Origin: Cohnella mopanensis
GTDB lineage: Bacteria; Bacillota; Bacilli; Paenibacillales; Paenibacillaceae
Assembly: GCF_022352055.1 (NCBI RefSeq)
Contig: NZ_JAKRWM010000008.1
Span: 248,001-312,000, forward strand
DNA length: 64,000 nucleotides
Direction: 5' to 3'
Under the pieces are notes generated by a model. The model was given only the letters and a program-made list of their open reading frames with translations, was not told the origin of the DNA and made no database searches. Positions 37,112 to 45,943 of this stretch are shown one piece after another. Every line of letters starts with the position of its first letter. Position 1 is the first letter of the stretch. The translations under genes were made by a program, and so were the position numbers.

Positions 37112-37273
37112 GCTTAAAGTTCTTCACGACGTCGATCTTCCCTAGAAAGCTCCTATCTTAGGAAGATCGATGTGTCCGGCTGATCCTACTTCCCTGTATC
37201 TGAGATCATTTCAATAGCAATCCACTTTAAGCTTCTGCCGGACCGAGGGGCGAATGCCCCGAAGCGTGAATAC
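37112..37273 (-). repeat. attC-like site 17, both boxes damaged
   Basis: Left GCTTAAA, then TTCACGACG without the usual TTGTA; S-form arm A (GATCTTCCCTAGAAA); arm C GGGGCGAATGCCCC; ends at GTGAATACTT with no GTGTTA. Confidence 0.75.
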
Positions 37274-37490
37274 TTCGAAATTCATTCCGATTCTTCCAAC
37301 GCCTATATTAAGAAGTAATTCATGTATCCCGTCTTTCCCGTCTTCCCTTCTCTTCAGGTTCCTGAGTGTATTAATCGAATCGCTCTTTAGATTCTTCACT
37401 TCACTTATTCCATACTAATCTTTAATTTCCTTTCATTTCCTTTAGGGACAGTGACATGTTTCTACAAAAAAAGCCGCATCTTATGCGACT
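37274..37490 (-). repeat. Non-coding cassette repeat, copy 1
   Basis: Shares its last 130 bases with 48668-48804. No start-to-stop frame with a ribosome site is seen. It ends in a terminator at 37465-37490 (CGCAT / ATGCG plus T7 on the minus strand). It may encode an RNA or act as a terminator cassette. Confidence 0.65.
37465..37490 (-). terminator. Terminator of the non-coding cassette, copy 1
   Basis: Minus strand GTCGCATAAGATGCGGC followed by T7. Confidence 0.75.
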
Positions 37491-37500
37491 CCAATCATTT

Positions 37501-37648
37501 ATATAACGTTGTCGTATTCGCGACGTCCATTCCCCTTAGATAGCTCCTATCTTAGGGGAATGGATGTATCTGCCTGAATCCACTTCCTCGAAATCTCCCC
37601 TGGCAGATCAAGGGCCGAATGGCCCGCAGCGCGAATATTGTGTTATAT
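37501..37648 (-). repeat. attC-like site 18, compact variant
   Basis: ATATAAC ... GTTATAT, 148 bases. Outer stem TTCGCG/CGCGAA instead of TTCACG/CGTGAA; arm B TCTGCC/GGCAGA instead of TCCGGC/GCCGGA; S-form arm A CATTCCCC/GGGGAATG. Near twin of site 47. Confidence 0.83.
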
Positions 37649-37682
37649 AATGCTGCTGTCTTCCTCGAATCTGCTCTCTATT

Positions 37683-38111
37683 TCACTCATTGCCCTTATA
37701 TCCGTCTTCAATCATCTTTAATCTATCAATTAAATAATTTGATTCTACAATAGGCTTTTCAAGACCAAATTCATTGTCATTAAGTATTACTGAGTCAGAA
37801 AAAGTTATAGTCTTCATTTCTTTACCCGATGGCGTTTTTTTAATTTCCACTAAATATGTGAGGTTCTTTAAGCTTAAATCTGAATTACTTCTAGTAGGAT
37901 CAAACATACTATATACTTCGTTTCCCTTAATATTTAACTTATTATCACTTGATAGAGACCAATCAAAAGTTTCAACTTGAATAATATCCCAATTCAAAAA
38001 CTCTAGCCAACCACTTCCATTTTCAGTGAAAATTATTCTTTCATCACTTTGTGCTCCTGGTCCATACATAACATCAACGGACCATATTCCAATTAATTCT
38101 GAGCTAGACAC
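37683..38111 (-). CDS. Hypothetical lipocalin-like cassette protein
   Basis: 142 residues. SELIGIWSVDVMYGPGAQSD and ERIIFTENGSGWLEFLNW look like the start of a small lipocalin-type barrel found in uncharacterised Bacillota proteins. Function unknown. Confidence 0.7.
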   Translation of the reverse strand: MSSSELIGIWSVDVMYGPGAQSDERIIFTENGSGWLEFLNWDIIQVETFDWSLSSDNKLNIKGNEVYSMFDPTRSNSDLSLKNLTYLVEIKKTPSGKEMKTITFSDSVILNDNEFGLEKPIVESNYLIDRLKMIEDGYKGNE

Positions 38112-38156
38112 TATTCACTCTACTCCCTATTTTTTTCTTTGCTTTGCAGCAGTTTC

Positions 38157-38346
38157 ATAAAACGTTCTTATATTCACGACGTCCCACCACCTTAAGCCCC
38201 AACGAGGGCGGCCGCGATGCGGTTAGGTGGTGCCAATGTGTCCGGCTGCATTCACTTTCCTGCTACTCCAATTACCTCTTCGATCTCTCATCTAAATCCG
38301 ACCGGGCCGAGGGGCATCGCCCCGATGCGTGAATATGGTGTTAGGC
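38157..38346 (-). repeat. attC-like site 19, complete
   Basis: ATAAAAC ... GTTAGGC. L-form arm A; arm B GTCCGGCTGC / CCGACCGGGC mispaired; arm C GGGGCATCGCCCC. Confidence 0.8.
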
Positions 38347-38919
38347 GACGTCGTTTGAATCTACCCACAAATCTCTTAGTTCTTCATCTGTCCAGTTATA
38401 AAGTTCTATAAGCTTTAAATAAGGATCTCCTTCAAGTTTTAATATCTTTGCAAAAGCTGGTTCTGTTTTCAATCCTTTCGATTTCAACTGTATAATTTGT
38501 TCATTGAATTTCTTTCCATACATGGTCAACATTCTATCTTCAATTATCATATGTAAATATCCATTTTGTTCTGTCGTTGGTTTGTTTTGACCAAAAATTT
38601 CTATTGGCCAGTTTTCGATCATAAAGTTGATTTTAATTCTTTCGATCCCTTCTACTTCTCTTCTTGTAATTAAAAAGCCATGATGATCCCTAAAATGTTC
38701 ATTGCAAAGTCTTTCGAATTCATCAAAATCCTTTACTTCACAAATAATATCCAGGTCACTTGTTTCAATATTAATACCTATTGGAATGGTTCCAACCAAT
38801 ATGGGATTATGATTTTGAATAATTTGTAGAACCATATTTTTAGATAAAATATGGTAGATCTCAGTTTGTGTTTTATTGCCCCATTGAAGATATTCTATAT
38901 TTTCCCATTTGTTTTTTAT
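38341..38919 (-). CDS. DUF4269 nucleotidyltransferase-like protein, start codon changed
   Basis: About 192 residues. WENIEYLQWGNKTQTEIYHI, VGTIPIGINIETSDLDIICE and EQNGYLHMIIEDRMLTMYGK are the DUF4269 pattern, with a D-x-D nucleotidyltransferase signature. The expected Met before KNKWENI is ATA (38919), right after a run of ten G on the minus strand. Upstream the frame only enters attC remnant 20. The TAA stop lies in the GCCTAAC box of site 19. Confidence 0.75.
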   Translation of the reverse strand: MKNKWENIEYLQWGNKTQTEIYHILSKNMVLQIIQNHNPILVGTIPIGINIETSDLDIICEVKDFDEFERLCNEHFRDHHGFLITRREVEGIERIKINFMIENWPIEIFGQNKPTTEQNGYLHMIIEDRMLTMYGKKFNEQIIQLKSKGLKTEPAFAKILKLEGDPYLKLIELYNWTDEELRDLWVDSNDVA

Positions 38920-38932
38920 GTTGCCCCCCCCC

Positions 38933-38962
38933 CAACCGAGGGTCGAATGACCCAAAGCGTGA
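38933..38962 (-). repeat. attC-like site 20, remnant
   Basis: Only arm C (GGGTCGAATGACCC) and AAGCGTGA remain, fused to the start of the DUF4269 gene. Confidence 0.7.
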
Positions 38963-38998
38963 TGCCGCTGTCTTCTTGAATAAGCTATTAAATTATTC

Positions 38999-39418
38999 TT
39001 ATTCTTCTCGGATTGTACCTTCCTTTAGATCAACTAGATAATAATTGAATACTGATAAAGGATAATAGCTTGGACAGACACGAACTTCATATTCTCCTGA
39101 TTCAACAAAACCAAAAGGTATTAGTATTACATTATAAGATTCTCCCTCAATTGAATAATCATCTGTTTCTTTGTTATATGTGGCTTTAATACTTCTAGCA
39201 ACTATCTCCATTGCTTTATTACTTAATTCTTCCTCATCATCAGTTGTTCCTGATGTTTCATTTGTATTTATTGTTTCGATTGTTCTAACTGAAAAATCTT
39301 CTTTAGATTGAGATTGGGATTCTGAATCATTACAACCAATTAAGCAAAGAACAAATATCATGAGAATCATTGGTTTGATAAGCTTAGCATTTAGTAGAGT
39401 ATTCAAATTAGTACTCAT
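38999..39418 (-). CDS. Small lipoprotein
   Basis: 139 residues from ATG 39418 (AAAGGATGAG upstream). PMILMIFVLCLIGC is the lipobox, followed by a Ser/Glu/Thr linker. Function unknown. Confidence 0.74.
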   Translation of the reverse strand: MSTNLNTLLNAKLIKPMILMIFVLCLIGCNDSESQSQSKEDFSVRTIETINTNETSGTTDDEEELSNKAMEIVARSIKATYNKETDDYSIEGESYNVILIPFGFVESGEYEVRVCPSYYPLSVFNYYLVDLKEGTIREE

Positions 39419-39443
39419 GAATCTCATCCTTTACAGCGGTTTC

Positions 39444-39622
39444 ATATAACGTTCTTGTTTCACGACGCCCACCACCTTAAGTCCCGAAGGGACGGCCGCA
39501 ATGCGGTTAGGTGGTGTAGGTGTGTCCGGCTGATTACGCTAATGAAAAACCTCATCGAATCCACATTAGGCTTCGGCCGGACCGAGGGGTGAATACCCCA
39601 AAGCGTGAATATTGTGTTAGCT
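39444..39622 (-). repeat. attC-like site 21, complete
   Basis: ATATAAC ... GTTAGCT. L-form arm A with GTCCCGAAGGGAC and CCGCAATGCGG; arm B GTCCGGCTGA / GGCCGGAC; arm C GGGGTGAATACCCC. Confidence 0.83.
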
Positions 39623-39683
39623 GTGAATTCATATGCATAATCAAGCATTTACTAGTTAGACCATACCAATCGTTTTTTAGAAT

Positions 39684-39929
39684 TTATGTCTTCGTTTTCA
39701 TTTCATGGGAACGAACCATTAGATAAATCAATATCCCTAAAATAGGAAAACAAAAAACCATGAAGGTAAGTAATGAAGAACGCGTTCCGACTTTTCTTCT
39801 TTTAGTACAATCATTAACAACCCAAACAACAAGATTTATATGTCCAACAAATAAAGCAATTGAAATAATCAAACCCAAAATTATTAAGAATGTAAACCAT
39901 CCTGGAACAATACTACTAGGAGCTAACAT
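39684..39929 (-). CDS. PLDc_N-like small membrane protein
   Basis: 81 residues from ATG 39929 (or GTG 39938); GGAG upstream. Two helices with the LVVWVVNDCTKRRK loop between them resemble the phospholipase-D N-terminal (PLDc_N) membrane module. The long upstream extension reads through the attC and is not used. Confidence 0.7.
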   Translation of the reverse strand: MLAPSSIVPGWFTFLIILGLIISIALFVGHINLVVWVVNDCTKRRKVGTRSSLLTFMVFCFPILGILIYLMVRSHEMKTKT

Positions 39930-40004
39930 ACTTATCACTACTCCATTGAAGATATAATTTCTTAGAAACGAATTTAAGGTTTTATTTATGCATTCGGAGA
40001 TTTC

Positions 40005-40194
40005 AGCTAACGTTTTTGTATTCACGACGTCCCACCGACTAAAGGTCACCAAGTGACCGGGTTCGATGCGCTTAGTCGGTTCGAACGTGTCCGGCTGAAT
40101 CTGCTTCTCCGCTGCTGAAATGCCTCTTCGAACCACATCTTACTCCTGCCGGACCGAGGGCTGAATGGCCTGAAGCGTGAATATGGTGTTATAC
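40005..40194 (-). repeat. attC-like site 22, complete
   Basis: AGCTAAC ... GTTATAC. L-form arm A CCACCGACTAAAGGTCACC / TTAGTCGGT; arm B GTCCGGCTGA / TGCCGGAC; arm C GGGCTGAATGGCCT. Confidence 0.83.
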
Positions 40195-40219
40195 GACGTC
40201 GACATCTCCTTAGACTCCG

Positions 40220-41032
40220 CTAAAAATCCCTCTTCGTTAATTTGTTGTATGCATCAAAAGCTGAAATAAAATAATAAAAAATCCAATGATAGTAAATTTC
40301 CTTATCATAACCAACCAATTGATCAAGCTTGTTATGGCGAATCCCAAAACGATTCAATAGTTGAAAAATGTCCGACTCTTCTTTAGGAATACTCTTCTCT
40401 AGTTGCTTTCTTATATATTCAAATGCAGCAGCGATTTCAATTAATGCTGCCCTCTTATCTTCAATTGTTGATCCATACTTTAAGAATCTCTTCTTTGCAG
40501 AAGCAATGTTATTGTCCACATTTAATGAATCCCCAGTAGTGGAGTGTTCATCAATTAAATTGGATAAATCTCTTACTATTAGCTCTCGAATGTATCCATC
40601 AATAGAAAGTTCCCATCCTTCATTGTATATGCGTAAAATATTATTAATCTGAGTTCGATATTGACTCCGTGCTTCACGCTTTCTCCATTCATTATTTTTA
40701 CCTTCAGGGACTTCGTAAATTGGATATATAATATATTCATGTAACAATTCAATAACATCAAATAATTCATATTCCTTATATGAAATATAATTGTCAATCA
40801 AAGTTGGTTGTTCAATCTTTCTTCCGATAGTACGCAATGTAAATGCTTCAAAATCATCATTAATGAATCCTGTATGCCAGTTCCCGTATTTGTCTTCGAA
40901 ACCATAAAATTCTCTTAAATAGTTCTTATGATAAAATTCTTTGTGAATTGAAATAAATGTTTGAATTAAATCTCTTAAACTTATCTTTGCTTGAGGTATT
41001 CCAACTCGTGTAGAAAAGTAGTCCTTATTCAT
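40220..41032 (-). CDS. Abortive-infection/HEPN-like protein
   Basis: 270 residues, helical. The C-terminal FGIRHNKLDQLVGYDKEIYY and HWIFYYFISAFDAY resemble the C-terminal helical domain of abortive-infection proteins, with a conserved R-H-N-x-K. Function is inferred from this similarity only; it could act in phage defence. Confidence 0.7.
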   Translation of the reverse strand: MNKDYFSTRVGIPQAKISLRDLIQTFISIHKEFYHKNYLREFYGFEDKYGNWHTGFINDDFEAFTLRTIGRKIEQPTLIDNYISYKEYELFDVIELLHEYIIYPIYEVPEGKNNEWRKREARSQYRTQINNILRIYNEGWELSIDGYIRELIVRDLSNLIDEHSTTGDSLNVDNNIASAKKRFLKYGSTIEDKRAALIEIAAAFEYIRKQLEKSIPKEESDIFQLLNRFGIRHNKLDQLVGYDKEIYYHWIFYYFISAFDAYNKLTKRDF

Positions 41033-41059
41033 AAAAAAGCCTCCTAATATGTCGATGTC

Positions 41060-41253
41060 TTATAACGTTCTTGTGTTCACGGCGGCCCACCGACTTATGG
41101 TGACGAAGTCGCCCGGCGCGATGCGCTTAGTCGGTGCGGATGTGTCCGGCTGAATCTACTTCTTTGCTGCTGAAAATCCCTCTTAGAATCCACTTCTAAC
41201 TTCTGTCCGGACCGAGGTAGCTTGTCTGCCGAAGCGTGAATATTGTGTTAACT
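41060..41253 (-). repeat. attC-like site 23, complete
   Basis: TTATAAC ... GTTAACT. L-form arm A CCACCGACTTATGGTGACG / TTAGTCGGTG; arm B GTCCGGCTGA / TGTCCGGAC; arm C changed to GGTAGCTTGTCTGCC. Confidence 0.83.
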
Positions 41254-41584
41254 GATGTCTCCGACTTCTTGATATTCTATCGAATCGCTTTTTTATGCCT
41301 TAACATTTACTCGTAAATAAGATCTACGATCTTATATTCGAGCTATAATTCGCCCTTATATGTCTTCAAATTGTTCTTATATACGTTCTTCAATCACGTT
41401 CTTAAATGGTATTATAACCCAGTCTTTCTAATTATGCTCTTCAATTCTCCTTAATTATTATTTCAGTTACCAACAAAAAAAGCAGCGACGCCAAGAGGAT
41501 CGCAATTCCTCGAATTTGCACGCGACTACTTAATCTATTGAGTTTGTATGATACTTCCAATGATCTTCAGCACTCGGAGATTTC
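41254..41584 (-). repeat. Gene-less cassette holding repeat copy 3
   Basis: The cassette ends match perfectly (TTAACTGA / TCAGTTAA) but no gene fits in its 330 bases. Positions 41399-41540 match 20919-21060: a TATAAT-containing box and, on the minus strand, a branched hairpin plus T7 (41472-41526). It may carry a promoter, a terminator or an RNA. Confidence 0.7.
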
Positions 41585-41741
41585 AGTTAACGTTCTTGTA
41601 TTCACGACGCTCCACCGACTTATGGCTCCGTCAGGAGCCGGCCGCAATGCGTGCGGATGTGTCCGCTGATTCAGCTTCCTTGCCAAATACTCCTGGCGGA
41701 CCGAGGGGCAAATGCCCCGATTCGTGAATATGGTGTTAAAC
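41585..41741 (-). repeat. attC-like site 24, shortened
   Basis: AGTTAAC ... GTTAAAC. L-form arm A with deletion (no TTAGTCGG return); arm B TGTCCGCTGA / TGGCGGAC; arm C GGGGCAAATGCCCC. Confidence 0.8.
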
Positions 41742-41745
41742 GAAG

Positions 41746-42420
41746 TTATTTCTTCTTTGAAATAACATAAAAATAATTTCTAATCTCTCTATTTAAATAC
41801 TTTCCCTTTGGTGAGTATCTATCTTCTAGACTAAAATTCAATGTGTAATTTGTATTCTTAAGTTTTGATTTAAAATAAGATGTAATGTCTTCAGGGTATT
41901 TTAAAGGGTTCTTTCTCTGTAGATCATAATTGATATCATCTTGGTATTTAATTATTCCGTCGTGCAAATCAGTAACTTTATTCATAACATGTGTGAAACA
42001 AACTATAATGATACTTTCTACTCCATGCATTTCTGCAAAGATCTCATCAATCCTTTTCATATCAGTTTGAATTGCATCCCATACTTTTTTCTGTCGTACA
42101 TCATGACAGTACCAGTTCTTTAACTCTATTATTTGTAAGGGCCTAGCATCTTTGCCTGATACACGTTCGAGGACTCCAATATCATGTCTGATATTTGATT
42201 TCTGTCTTTCACTTTTATGTAAAAATTCCCTTGCTATTATTAGGTTAATATGTCTTTTCTGTAGTTGAATAGCCAACTTATCACGAATATATGATTCGCT
42301 TTTACTAGTAGCAAAAATATATGCGAACTCATCAAAAGTAGCTGTGCTATTCTGTTTTGCTTGGTCAATGATTTCTGATATTGAATTTAATAATTCAGTT
42401 ACCGGTATTCTATTTTGCAT
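41746..42420 (-). CDS. Probable PD-(D/E)xK nuclease-like protein
   Basis: 224 residues. NIRHDIGVLERVSGKDARPL followed by QIIELKNWY gives an Asp then E-x-K pattern like PD-(D/E)xK nucleases (near residues 78-100). The rest is helical and charged. No known family; nuclease activity is a guess from this motif. Confidence 0.68.
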   Translation of the reverse strand: MQNRIPVTELLNSISEIIDQAKQNSTATFDEFAYIFATSKSESYIRDKLAIQLQKRHINLIIAREFLHKSERQKSNIRHDIGVLERVSGKDARPLQIIELKNWYCHDVRQKKVWDAIQTDMKRIDEIFAEMHGVESIIIVCFTHVMNKVTDLHDGIIKYQDDINYDLQRKNPLKYPEDITSYFKSKLKNTNYTLNFSLEDRYSPKGKYLNREIRNYFYVISKKK

Positions 42421-42445
42421 TTTAAGTCCGCCTCTAATTAGTTTC

Positions 42446-42617
42446 GTCTATCGTACTTTTGTTCACGACGTCGAACTCCCTTAGATAGCTCCTATCTAAA
42501 GGAGTTCGATGTTCCTGCTGAATCTGCTTCACTGCTGAAAACTCCTCATCGGATCCACTTCTAACTTCTGTCCGGACCGAGGTAGCTTGTCCGCCGAAGC
42601 GAAGTATGGTGTTATAT
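42446..42617 (-). repeat. attC-like site 25, complete
   Basis: GTCTATC ... GTTATAT. S-form arm A GAACTCCCTTAGATA / TATCTAAAGGAGTTC; arm C GGTAGCTTGTCCGCC as in site 23; outer right stem altered (GCGAAGTATGG). Confidence 0.8.
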
Positions 42618-42849
42618 GACATACCTGACTACTTGGATAAACTTAAAAATTGTCCTTAAATTTAGTTTTCTTGACTACTACTCTGTTTTTTCTTCCTTCA
42701 TTAAAAGGGTTCCTCATTACGCTTTTCTCTAAACGAATTCAAAATGGTTGCTAGTCACAGCCTTGAAATGTAAATACGATTTTAACTTAATTCCATATTA
42801 ATGAATTGATTTCCTTTCTCTTCCTAACCGATTTTTGTCATTGAAATAC

Positions 42850-42882
42850 AAAAAAAGTCGCTTTATAGGCGACACAAAAAAG
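42850..42882 (-). terminator. Terminator in peptide-cassette copy 2
   Basis: AAAAAAGTCGCTTTATAGGC and GACACAAAAAAG form the same two-sided terminator as at 26691. Confidence 0.7.
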
Positions 42883-42892
42883 TATTTGTGCT

Positions 42893-43000
42893 TCATTTTC
42901 TATTACGTTTTCTATTAAACCGGTATAGCCAGGAAAATAACAAAAGAACTATTCCTATATTTAACAACTGAATGATTACAGTAGACTAACTAAAGGTCAT
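42893..43000 (-). pseudogene. Second copy of the membrane-peptide gene, with a stop
   Basis: Reads MTFS, TAG, then STVIIQLLNIGIVLLLFSWL and a basic tail. Codon 5 is TAG where the copy at 26740 has TGG. The ribosome site is AAAGGAGATAAC. Confidence 0.7.
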
Positions 43001-43045
43001 TCTTGTTATCTCCTTTTATTGATATTTATGCACTTCAGGTAAGTA

Positions 43046-43228
43046 GTATAACGTTCTTGTATTCACGACGTCCCACCACTCTAAAGGAACGATGTGACTG
43101 GCCGCGATGCGGTTGGGTGGTGCGGATGTATCCAGCTGATCCCGCTTCCTTGTATCTGAACTCGCTCCAGTCGATTCCTCTTCAACTACGGTCCGGATCG
43201 AGGGCCGAATGGCCCGATATATGAATCA
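43046..43228 (-). repeat. attC-like site 26, right box missing
   Basis: GTATAAC box; L-form arm A (CCACCACTCTAAAGGAACG); arm B weakened (ATCCAGCTGA); arm C GGGCCGAATGGCCC; ends ATATGAATC with no GTGTTA. Confidence 0.75.
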
Positions 43229-43253
43229 CCTCGCTTCTACGATCCACTGCCAA

Positions 43254-43752
43254 TCACAATTCTTTAGTCATATGTATGTCCAACGGTTCCTTATCAAAAA
43301 ATTCTTGATCAATTTCCTTTATTATTTGGCTGACTTGGCTTTTATAAAAAGAAACTACCGACCTTGTTTCGGTCGAAGAAATATAAAGATATTTGGCCCC
43401 ACGCCTTCAGGCTTCATCCCCTATTTGTGACAGAATGTGTGTTGCGATAACTTCTCTCGATACATACATTAAGTCAACTTGGAGTCTATCATGATCAATT
43501 CCGCGAAACTGATGAGCCATAACTCCAAACACGACCAATTTGCTACCTGAAAAAGCTCCAATAGCTAATCGACCGTGTCGTATTTCAAATATAAATCTAC
43601 TCTTGATCTCTTCTAATATTTCTGCAGACCAATTGGGACATCCATGTTTAAGTTCTTATAGTTGATCCTGCTTCATCAGGTCGATATGTTCCGATCGATC
43701 AATCTCACATATTATCTACATGCTCCTTACGCATGAAACGATAAGTAATCAT
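43254..43752 (-). pseudogene. Decayed GNAT acetyltransferase
   Basis: AGGAGAGATCTT and ATG at 43752 start MITYRFMRKEHVDNM, then TGA. Shifting frame gives IDRSEH..., PNWSAEILEEIKSRFIFEI, GAFSGSKLVVFGVMAHQFRG and HDRLQVDLMYVSRE, then TGA, RRGAKYLYISSTE and a normal end DKEPLDIHMTKEL. One frameshift and at least two further stops interrupt what was an ordinary GNAT of about 165 residues. Confidence 0.82.
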
Positions 43753-43785
43753 AAGATCTCTCCTGATAAACTATTGAGGAATGTA

Positions 43786-43815
43786 ACATAACGTTCTTGT
43801 GTTATTAACGTCATC
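43786..43815 (-). repeat. attC-like site 27, remnant
   Basis: AACATAAC followed by GTTCTTGTGTTATTAACGTC, then unrelated sequence. Confidence 0.65.
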
Positions 43816-43917
43816 CGATGCCTCTTAGTTCCTGATTGGCTTTCAAACACACTCTGAGATTCTATAAGTAATGATCATCAAATGTATTCTTCATGGTAAT
43901 TGATTTTTTAATTAAAT

Positions 43918-43960
43918 AAACAATCAGCCTATAATTCGAGAATAAATAAGCTGATTGTTT
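43918..43960 (-). terminator. Terminator after the OLD-family gene
   Basis: Perfect 11-bp stem AAACAATCAGC / GCTGATTGTTT with a 21-base loop, AT-rich on both sides; 12 bases past the stop of the OLD gene. Confidence 0.75.
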
Positions 43961-43971
43961 ATTAGTAGTAT

Positions 43972-45822
43972 TTATACACTAACGTGTTCTGGAATTAATA
44001 TTTGCATTCTATTGAATATTGCCACAAAATTCTTAATAGTTTCCTCGCTTAAGATCAGATCATTACTTTGTATCCGTTCAAAGAAACTTCTGGATATAAT
44101 AACTTTTCCTTTATGACTTGCAAGATTTGAATTATTTTGATTTTGGTCAATTGAATCATTTTCAAGTAATATGTGCTGTAAAAAATCTTCTTTCGAAAAT
44201 AAATCTTCTATTGCTATTTTAGAGTCAGATACAAATATGTATTCTTTTCCTTCTTCGAACCCTAATTTATCTTTTAATTTTCTAGCAACCCCCTTTCCTT
44301 GACTGTCATTATCAAGCAAACACAGAATGGGGACTCCCCAACCTACTAATATTGATGAAATATTTGGAACTTGATCAACTCCAACTGCAGGGATGAATGT
44401 TACTTTCGATGAGGGAATCTTTAAATAATTCCGCATAGCCATGAGATAATAATAATCAGATATGCCTTCAGTCACAATATTTAGTTCAGTACTAATTGCG
44501 ATCCCTTTAGAAAGATCGTATCCAATTGCAGTTATTATTGGTGTTAATGTGTCTTTATCAGCAATTTTATGAAACTTAGATTCAACCCTAGTTTCAGTAT
44601 TTTCTTTAATTACTAACCTAACTCGGTCTAGCCTATTAGTATCAATTAAGTAAGGACTGTGAGTAGTAAATAATATTTGATTTTTTTCTGATATCGCTTC
44701 CAATACTCTAAGCATATCTTCTTGTGCTTTTGCATGTAAATATAAACCTGGTTCATCAATTAGGATTATATTCTCATCAGATAACTTTTCGGCCATCAAT
44801 GTAATATAAAAGGAAAGAAACCATTGAAATCCTTGACTTCTTTGCTCCGGTTTAAAAGGATCATCTCTATCGCCATCGTAGAGGAAAAAACTTAACTCCG
44901 AACCATCGATATCAATAGTTAATTTTACTTCATTTTGTTTATAAAAATTTGTGAAGTCACCAGTTATTTTGGCAGAAGCCTTATTTACAAGCTGTTTTCG
45001 TTTTTGTTTTGATGTTTCAGAAAAAATAGACTCAATTTTTATATCAACTATATTAAAGAATCTTTTTACAATTGTGCTATTAACTGCGATTGTTTCCTCA
45101 ACCTTATCCGGCAATAGATCAGTAAAGGAATTAAATAGTATCATTTTGGGTAACTTGATTAAACCTATCATTTCCTCTTGTTTAGGTATTTTTTGAAATA
45201 GCTTATAGTTATCATAATCACTCAATAGTTCTATTATTTTTGAATTGTTTTTATATTGTGGTTCTTTCTCTATCTCGGATTGTAATATTTTGTTTATTTC
45301 TAAAATAGCATTTTTATTTGATACAACTCGATTTAGATTATTTATTAATTCTTGTGTTAATGTTGAATCATTATTTAAATCTTTAACTTTATTTTCGAAT
45401 TGTTTTGCCCAATATTTTAACTCTCCTACTCTGCTTGGCTCAATAATGTCTGACCAATTACCAGATACTTGTTTAATTCCATTTTTATTTTTCGTAACAA
45501 TTAGCTCAAAAAATTTTTCTTTTGGAGAATGGTCAAATGGATAATCAAGTTCAAAGTTTAGATGACTTGCGTATATTTGTTGAATTTCATTCAACAATAT
45601 AGAGTAGCATACTATAATTTGCGGCTCGTTTTTCTGGATATTATTTGGATAGTCAATATCTTCATCAAAACTTTCTTTGTCAAAAGCATCAAGTGCTTTT
45701 AGTATATTACTTTTTCCGGATTCATTTTTCCCAGCAAAGATAGTTATATCTTCATTCATATAACATTTTCCGCTATCTGTAATTGATCTGAAGTTTAATA
45801 TTTGAAACCACTTTATTTTCAT
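43972..45822 (-). CDS. OLD-family ATP-dependent endonuclease (AAA-TOPRIM)
   Basis: 616 residues, the largest cassette gene. N-terminal ATPase: FQILNFRSI, Walker A GKNESGKSN near residue 31, signature/Walker B IILIDEPGLYLHAKAQED near 360 and FTTHSPYLID. C-terminal TOPRIM: IVTEGISDYYYLMA and ILCLLDNDSQGKGVARKL. OLD proteins are nucleases linked to phage defence and P2 interference. There is no UvrD-type partner, so this is the stand-alone (class 1) type rather than Gabija. GGGGGAT precedes the ATG. Confidence 0.9.
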   Translation of the reverse strand: MKIKWFQILNFRSITDSGKCYMNEDITIFAGKNESGKSNILKALDAFDKESFDEDIDYPNNIQKNEPQIIVCYSILLNEIQQIYASHLNFELDYPFDHSPKEKFFELIVTKNKNGIKQVSGNWSDIIEPSRVGELKYWAKQFENKVKDLNNDSTLTQELINNLNRVVSNKNAILEINKILQSEIEKEPQYKNNSKIIELLSDYDNYKLFQKIPKQEEMIGLIKLPKMILFNSFTDLLPDKVEETIAVNSTIVKRFFNIVDIKIESIFSETSKQKRKQLVNKASAKITGDFTNFYKQNEVKLTIDIDGSELSFFLYDGDRDDPFKPEQRSQGFQWFLSFYITLMAEKLSDENIILIDEPGLYLHAKAQEDMLRVLEAISEKNQILFTTHSPYLIDTNRLDRVRLVIKENTETRVESKFHKIADKDTLTPIITAIGYDLSKGIAISTELNIVTEGISDYYYLMAMRNYLKIPSSKVTFIPAVGVDQVPNISSILVGWGVPILCLLDNDSQGKGVARKLKDKLGFEEGKEYIFVSDSKIAIEDLFSKEDFLQHILLENDSIDQNQNNSNLASHKGKVIISRSFFERIQSNDLILSEETIKNFVAIFNRMQILIPEHVSV

Positions 45823-45943
45823 TGTGACATCCCCCTAGAGAACCATTGATAAGGTCTATACTACCATAAATGACATTTTTCGATAATTACTTTTATGTTC
45901 TAATCCTATTAGAATATTAAATGATTTTATTCTCGGAGGTTTC

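Larger units (their letters stand above)
42705..43040 (-). repeat. Peptide-cassette repeat, copy 2
   Basis: Near-identical to 26540-26880. It keeps the hairpin terminator (GTCGC / GCGAC, 42857-42873). Confidence 0.8.

Noticed and set aside
37211..37399. Minus-strand frame of 62 codons
   Set aside because: Built mostly from attC site 17 and the non-coding repeat; no ribosome site.
39460..39648. Frames of about 62 codons inside attC sites (also 42434, 47266, 50307, 60923)
   Set aside because: They consist of attC sequence, which is open in some frames; no start signals or family resemblance.
43972..45822. Gabija system
   Set aside because: The OLD-type protein has no UvrD-like helicase gene beside it; neighbours are a GNAT pseudogene and a DUF7336 gene.
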